Below are positions 5,246 to 7,615 of a DNA stretch of 7,615 bases, in pieces. Within the stretch, counting starts at the first letter, position 1, and each line of letters begins with the position of its first letter. The DNA lies in the NCBI GenBank assembly GCA_024277515.1, contig JAJRVB010000150.1, positions 1 to 7,615 of the forward strand, in the 5' to 3' direction. Both the position numbers and the translations under genes were made by a program. The stretch comes from Nitrospirota bacterium (lineage in GTDB: Bacteria > Nitrospirota > Thermodesulfovibrionia > UBA6902). A model generated the notes under the pieces. The model was not told the DNA's origin. It searched no databases and saw nothing but the letters and a program-made list of their open reading frames with translations.

Positions 5246-7615
5246 CTGTGATCACTGTCTGCTCGAATTTTCAGAGTCGGATGCAGTTCATGAAACGATA
5301 GCCGGACAGGAAAAGGTCTTTTGCTGCCATGGATGCAGTGGTATTGCCAGGCTTATCAGTGATGAGGGGCTTGATGCATTTTACAGCCGCAGGAACAGTT
5401 CGTGGACTCCCGGGCCACCTGAGGACAATACTATAGATCCTGCTGCATTCTCAGACGGGCTGAAACAGGAAGACGGAAAAACAGAGGCAGACATCATCCT
5501 TGACGGTATCAGGTGCTCATCCTGCATCTGGCTTATAGAGAAGATACTGCAGAAGACGGAGGGGGTGATATACGCAAAGGTTAATTATGCCACGCACAGG
5601 GCAAGGATCAGGTGGTCATCCGCAGTAACGGACATTGGCAGGATTGCCGCGAGAATCCAGGCGGCAGGATATACACCGAAGCCTTTTTTTGCCGGTTCCC
5701 ATGAAGAGGAACTAAGGAGACAGCAAAGGGACCTGCTGGTGAGGCTCGGGACCGCGGCTTTTTTTTCGATGCAGCTTATGATGTATTCGATCGCCCTGTA
5801 TGCGGGATACTTTCAGGGGATTTCCGAAGGGAATAGAAGGGCGCTCCAGTTGCTCTCGCTTTTACTTGCAACGCCCGTGTTGTTTTATTCGGGAGTGCCC
5901 TTTGGAAAGGGCGCGGTCAGGGGGATAAAAAATCTTGCCTTCAATATGGATGTCCTTATCGTCACCGGGGCAGGCTCGGCATATGTGTACAGCATATATC
6001 AGATAATTGCAGGGGGCGAGGTGTATTTCGACACTGCAGCTATGATAATAACGCTCCTTCTGCTCGGCAGATATATAGAGACAGAGGCAAAGGGGAGGGC
6101 ATCCCAGGTGATAATGGGACTCCTCTCTCTGAATCCAAAAGAGGCGAGGGTGGTAAGGCAGGGATCAGGTCGGAATCAACTCGATCCGAGGGTCAGGTCG
6201 GAATCGACTCATGACGAGGATCAGGGCGGGGGTAAACATAACGATACACTGGATGAAAAGTTCGAGATAGTTACAATATCTTCAATCAAAGAGAATGATT
6301 TGGTACAGGTTCAGCCCGGAGAGCGGGTTCCCCTTGACGGAATCGTAATTGAAGGCGTGTCTGAGGTGGATGAGTCCATGTTGACCGGAGAGTCTTCTCC
6401 TGTTAGCAAGACAGAGGGCAGCGAGGTGTTCTGCGGCACACAGAATCTTAACGGGAATATTATTTTTCAGGTCAGCAGGGCCGGTGGGGATACGGTCCTT
6501 TCCCGGATTGTAAAGGCGGTTGAAGACGCTCAGGCAAGGCAGGCCCCTGTGCAGGCGCTTGCTGACAGGGTTGCCGGATATTTTGTGCCTGCTGTCCTGC
6601 TGCTGAGCCTGATCACGGGTCTTGCGTGGTTTTTTTACGGAAGCGATATGGATATAGTAATTATGACCGCTATATCCGTTCTCGTTATCGCATGTCCCTG
6701 TGCACTCGGACTTGCAACCCCTCTTGCCGTTCTCATCGGGACAGCAGGTAGCGTTTCACAGGGAATATTAATCAGGGGAGGCGATATCATTGAGAAGGCC
6801 GCGCATATAAACACCGTGGTGCTGGACAAGACAGGTACCATTACAGAAGGCAGGCCGGAGCTTGTCTCATACAGGGGAATCGGTGTCCCTGACAAAGAGG
6901 CGCTGCGAATTGCTTATTCCCTCGAAAAGCTGTCGGAGCATTCCATCTCAGGGGCAATTTTACAGGCTGCAAAAGAGATGAAGGCATATGATGTTGCCGA
7001 ATTTACCGCATGCCCCGGCCGGGGGGTCAGAGGGAGCATTGACGGAAAGGATGCAGTGCTTGGCAGCAGGGACTTTATCGAAACAGAAGGCATATGCAGC
7101 AGTATCGAGACAGTGCTCAACGATGAGCTTATCTCCCGGATACACGCTGACGGGCAATCGGGCGCTACTGTTATTTATCTCTCATATGACAGAAAGCTGA
7201 CCGGCTTTTTTGCTGTTTCCGACAGGCCAAGAAAAGAGGCGGGAGAGGCTGTTGCCTTATTAAGGGATATGGGGAATGATGTGATCATGATAACGGGCGA
7301 CAGCAGGAATACGGCTGCAACGGTTGCCCGTGCTGTGCATCTTGGAGAAAGTAAAGTAATGGCATGCCGGTCTCCGCTGCAGAAGGCCGGGGCGATAGAA
7401 GACATGCAGAAGAAAGGAAGAAAAGTTATAATGGCAGGCGACGGAATAAATGACGCCCCCGCTCTTGTACAGGCTGACGTCGGCATCGCGGTAGGCAGGG
7501 CAACGGACATCGCACTTGAGAGCGCAGATATGGTGTTAATGAGGGATGACCTGAGGCTTGTGGCGGATGCGGTCATGCGTTCAAGAAAAATATACAGCGT
7601 CATCAGGCAGAACCT
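5238..7615 (+). CDS. ccoI: CcoI/FixI copper-transporting P1B-type ATPase, 3'-truncated
   Basis: CcoI moves Cu+ across the inner membrane for insertion into CuB of cbb3 oxidase. A single frame runs from ATG 5238 to the window end (792 complete codons), lacking only the last membrane helices. The landmarks appear in order. A cysteine-rich N-terminal region typical of CcoI has C4-x-x-C7 and CCHGC at 29-33. An HMA domain has C93-S-S-C96. Membrane helices follow, then the actuator loop TGES (383-386), the copper-path CPC (486-488) and the phosphorylation site DKTGT (Asp530). The nucleotide-domain motif reads SEHS (566-569) instead of the usual SEHP. ITGDS and GDGIND (734-739) follow. Residues about 310-341 are a hydrophilic insert in the actuator domain, encoded by a 28-bp repeat tract. 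The frame and all catalytic motifs stay intact. The start overlaps the preceding gene by 8 nt, with AAGGGG (5221-5226) 11 nt upstream. The Cys-rich N-terminus and operon context favour CcoI over general CopA. Confidence 0.95.
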   Translation, partial: MRNCDHCLLEFSESDAVHETIAGQEKVFCCHGCSGIARLISDEGLDAFYSRRNSSWTPGPPEDNTIDPAAFSDGLKQEDGKTEADIILDGIRCSSCIWLIEKILQKTEGVIYAKVNYATHRARIRWSSAVTDIGRIAARIQAAGYTPKPFFAGSHEEELRRQQRDLLVRLGTAAFFSMQLMMYSIALYAGYFQGISEGNRRALQLLSLLLATPVLFYSGVPFGKGAVRGIKNLAFNMDVLIVTGAGSAYVYSIYQIIAGGEVYFDTAAMIITLLLLGRYIETEAKGRASQVIMGLLSLNPKEARVVRQGSGRNQLDPRVRSESTHDEDQGGGKHNDTLDEKFEIVTISSIKENDLVQVQPGERVPLDGIVIEGVSEVDESMLTGESSPVSKTEGSEVFCGTQNLNGNIIFQVSRAGGDTVLSRIVKAVEDAQARQAPVQALADRVAGYFVPAVLLLSLITGLAWFFYGSDMDIVIMTAISVLVIACPCALGLATPLAVLIGTAGSVSQGILIRGGDIIEKAAHINTVVLDKTGTITEGRPELVSYRGIGVPDKEALRIAYSLEKLSEHSISGAILQAAKEMKAYDVAEFTACPGRGVRGSIDGKDAVLGSRDFIETEGICSSIETVLNDELISRIHADGQSGATVIYLSYDRKLTGFFAVSDRPRKEAGEAVALLRDMGNDVIMITGDSRNTAATVARAVHLGESKVMACRSPLQKAGAIEDMQKKGRKVIMAGDGINDAPALVQADVGIAVGRATDIALESADMVLMRDDLRLVADAVMRSRKIYSVIRQN
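6165..6247. repeat. 28-bp tandem repeat tract inside ccoI
   Basis: Two good copies begin at 6165 and 6193. The first 18 bases of each match at 17 positions, and the full 28-bp units match at 22 of 28. A third, degenerate copy begins at 6221: TCAGG at its start, and CATAACGA at 6237-6244 against CATGACGA at 6210-6217. A 28-bp period is not a multiple of three, so each copy is read in a different frame. Three units (84 bp) would preserve the ccoI frame. The tract accounts for most of the hydrophilic insert in the actuator domain. Confidence 0.75.

Noticed and set aside
4903..5301. 132-codon plus-strand frame overlapping the TauE/SafE gene and ccoI start
   Set aside because: It is out of frame with both recognised proteins, and its Arg/Cys-rich product looks like a shifted reading of membrane-protein codons.
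7175..7603. 142-codon open frame on the minus strand opposite ccoI
   Set aside because: It overlaps the catalytic P-domain of CcoI, which is intact on the plus strand.
1..7615. A wholly novel defence or mobile system
   Set aside because: There are no transposase, recombinase, CRISPR, toxin-antitoxin or tRNA signals. Nearly every gene belongs to a cbb3 oxidase cluster, and the novelty lies in how its parts are arranged.

Overview
The window is a single co-directional (+ strand) block that encodes a cbb3-type (C-family) cytochrome c oxidase and part of its assembly machinery. The 3' end of a sugar-phosphate mutase gene precedes it. Two genes run off the window: the mutase at the 5' edge and the copper ATPase at the 3' edge. 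Gaps are short (at most 55 nt) and several genes overlap, so the block looks like one operon. I see no terminator or convincing promoter inside it.

Layout: phosphomannomutase/phosphoglucomutase (1-1194, partial); ccoN (1226-2635, alternative start 1178); a CcoO with an extra cytochrome c domain at its C-terminus (2635-3591); a 61-residue protein resembling the N-terminal membrane segment of CcoP (3581-3766); a 55-nt AT-rich spacer; two tiny single-span membrane proteins (3822-3914 and 3927-4076); ccoH/fixH (4078-4551); a TauE/SafE (DsbD_2-like) membrane protein (4577-5245); and ccoI/fixI, a Cu+-transporting P1B ATPase (5238 to the window end, open).

How the genes work together: CcoN carries heme b, heme b3 and CuB and reduces oxygen. 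The CcoO fusion carries two c-type hemes that feed it electrons. The 61-residue protein and the small membrane peptides probably complete the membrane part. FixH, the TauE/SafE protein and CcoI serve assembly, with CcoI moving copper needed for CuB. No ccoG or clearly recognisable ccoS lies inside the window.

The most unusual points are these. Canonical CcoP appears to be dismantled, with one heme domain moved onto CcoO and its membrane anchor left as a separate gene. CcoI carries a roughly 32-residue hydrophilic insert in its actuator domain, encoded by a 28-bp tandem repeat. A glutamate usually present in CcoN is replaced by glutamine. Two very small membrane genes lie in the middle of the operon.

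Organism: a Gram-negative-type bacterium capable of low-oxygen respiration. Moderate GC, heavy AGG/AGA use for arginine and the non-proteobacterial flavour of CcoN suggest something like Nitrospirota or a deltaproteobacterial lineage. This is an inference of low certainty.
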